From: Solimonas sp966252075 | GTDB lineage: Bacteria; Pseudomonadota; Gammaproteobacteria; Nevskiales; Nevskiaceae | Length of the DNA stretch: 6,146 nucleotides | Reading direction: 5' to 3' | NCBI GenBank assembly: GCA_966252075.1 | Contig: CBINNP010000223.1 | Location: 1 to 6,146, forward strand | In this document: one piece after another, positions 5,917-6,146 of the stretch | Numbering within the stretch: the stretch's first letter is position 1 | How the letters are laid out: every line of letters begins with the position of its first letter | Notes under the pieces: generated by a model | What the model was told of the DNA's origin: nothing | The model's database searches: none | What the model saw: the letters and a program-made list of their open reading frames with translations, nothing else | Program-made: the position numbers and the translations under genes

Positions 5917-6146
5917 CGCGGTGCTTCCTCAGCGGCCGTCTGAGAAACCGGCTGGGCGCGCAGCAGCGCCACGCCGCCGTTCTCGTACAGGGTTTCGAAC
6001 TGCAGTGCCGGCTGCGTCTGGCGCAGCGCGTCGATGCGGTCGCGGCGCAGGAACACCAGCTCGCCGGCCTGCGGGCTGCGATGCGGCGTGGCGGCACCGC
6101 GGTAGACGCTGAAGCTTGGCAGCTGCGTGCGGTACACCACGGTCGG
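5913..6146 (-). CDS. C-terminal end of a probable ArnT/PMT-type (GT39) glycosyltransferase, cut by the window
   Basis: The frame is open to the right edge, so this is the 3' end only (77 residues); the GTG at 6140 is internal. The visible part (PTVVYRTQLPSFSVYRG ... GELVFLRRDRIDAL ... FETLYENGGVALLRAQP) has no membrane helix and resembles the periplasmic C-terminal end of bacterial ArnT/dolichyl-phosphate-mannose-type transferases, where a 'PSFSVY' strand and a 'GELV..R.D' strand recur. Such enzymes move a sugar from undecaprenyl phosphate onto lipid A, protein or another glycan. The catalytic part is outside the window, so the family call rests on tail similarity and on the overlap with a PAP2 phosphatase gene. 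The stop TGA (5915-5913) shares bases with the next ATG. Confidence 0.6.
   Translation of the reverse strand, partial: PTVVYRTQLPSFSVYRGAATPHRSPQAGELVFLRRDRIDALRQTQPALQFETLYENGGVALLRAQPVSQTAAEEAPR

Noticed and set aside
1..6146. CRISPR array, tRNA or rRNA genes, insertion sequence
   Set aside because: No regularly spaced repeats, no cloverleaf or rRNA-like stretches and no transposase-like frame were seen on either strand.

Overview
The window is high-GC DNA with proteobacterial gene content: a predicted Omp85-type outer-membrane transporter and a lipoprotein with a signal II motif, so a Gram-negative cell. A gammaproteobacterium of the Lysobacterales/Xanthomonadales or Nevskiales type would fit. 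That placement is a guess from gene content, base composition and the style of the intergenic palindromes; no marker gene is present.

Layout, left to right. (1) The 3' part of a transglutaminase-like (Cys-His) protein gene, 3-647 (+), cut by the window edge. (2) A short, less GC-rich spacer, 648-803. (3) A complete integron-type gene cassette, 804-1219, holding one small gene of unknown function (818-1210, +) and a 60-base attC recombination site (1166-1225). (4) A gene on the minus strand, 1267-2766, for an outer-membrane protein of the ShlB/FhaC/HecB (TpsB) two-partner secretion family, with an odd 5' end. (5) Facing away from it, a plus-strand gene for a CocE/NonD-type serine hydrolase lipoprotein, 2968-4902. 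(6) A 210-base spacer between convergent genes, packed with palindromes, 4903-5112. (7) A minus-strand pair, 5113-6146: the end of a probable ArnT/PMT-type (GT39) membrane glycosyltransferase, overlapping by four bases a PAP2-family membrane phosphatase.

The most notable item is the cassette. The 7-base box opening the attC (GCCCAAC, 1166-1172) is the exact reverse complement of GTTGGGC at 803-809, which fixes the cassette's 5' boundary just ahead of the start codon. The attC folds with the spacing, unpaired central spacer and extrahelical bases expected of sites used by integron integrases. There is no integrase and no second attC here, so it looks like a lone cassette lying between the 3' ends of two convergent chromosomal genes, possibly placed at a secondary G|TT target.

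The genes do not form one pathway. The only clear functional pair is the glycosyltransferase with the PAP2 phosphatase; both types of enzyme commonly act on polyprenyl-phosphate or lipid A substrates at the inner membrane. The TpsB-like protein has no TpsA partner in view, and the hydrolase appears to be a single-gene unit.
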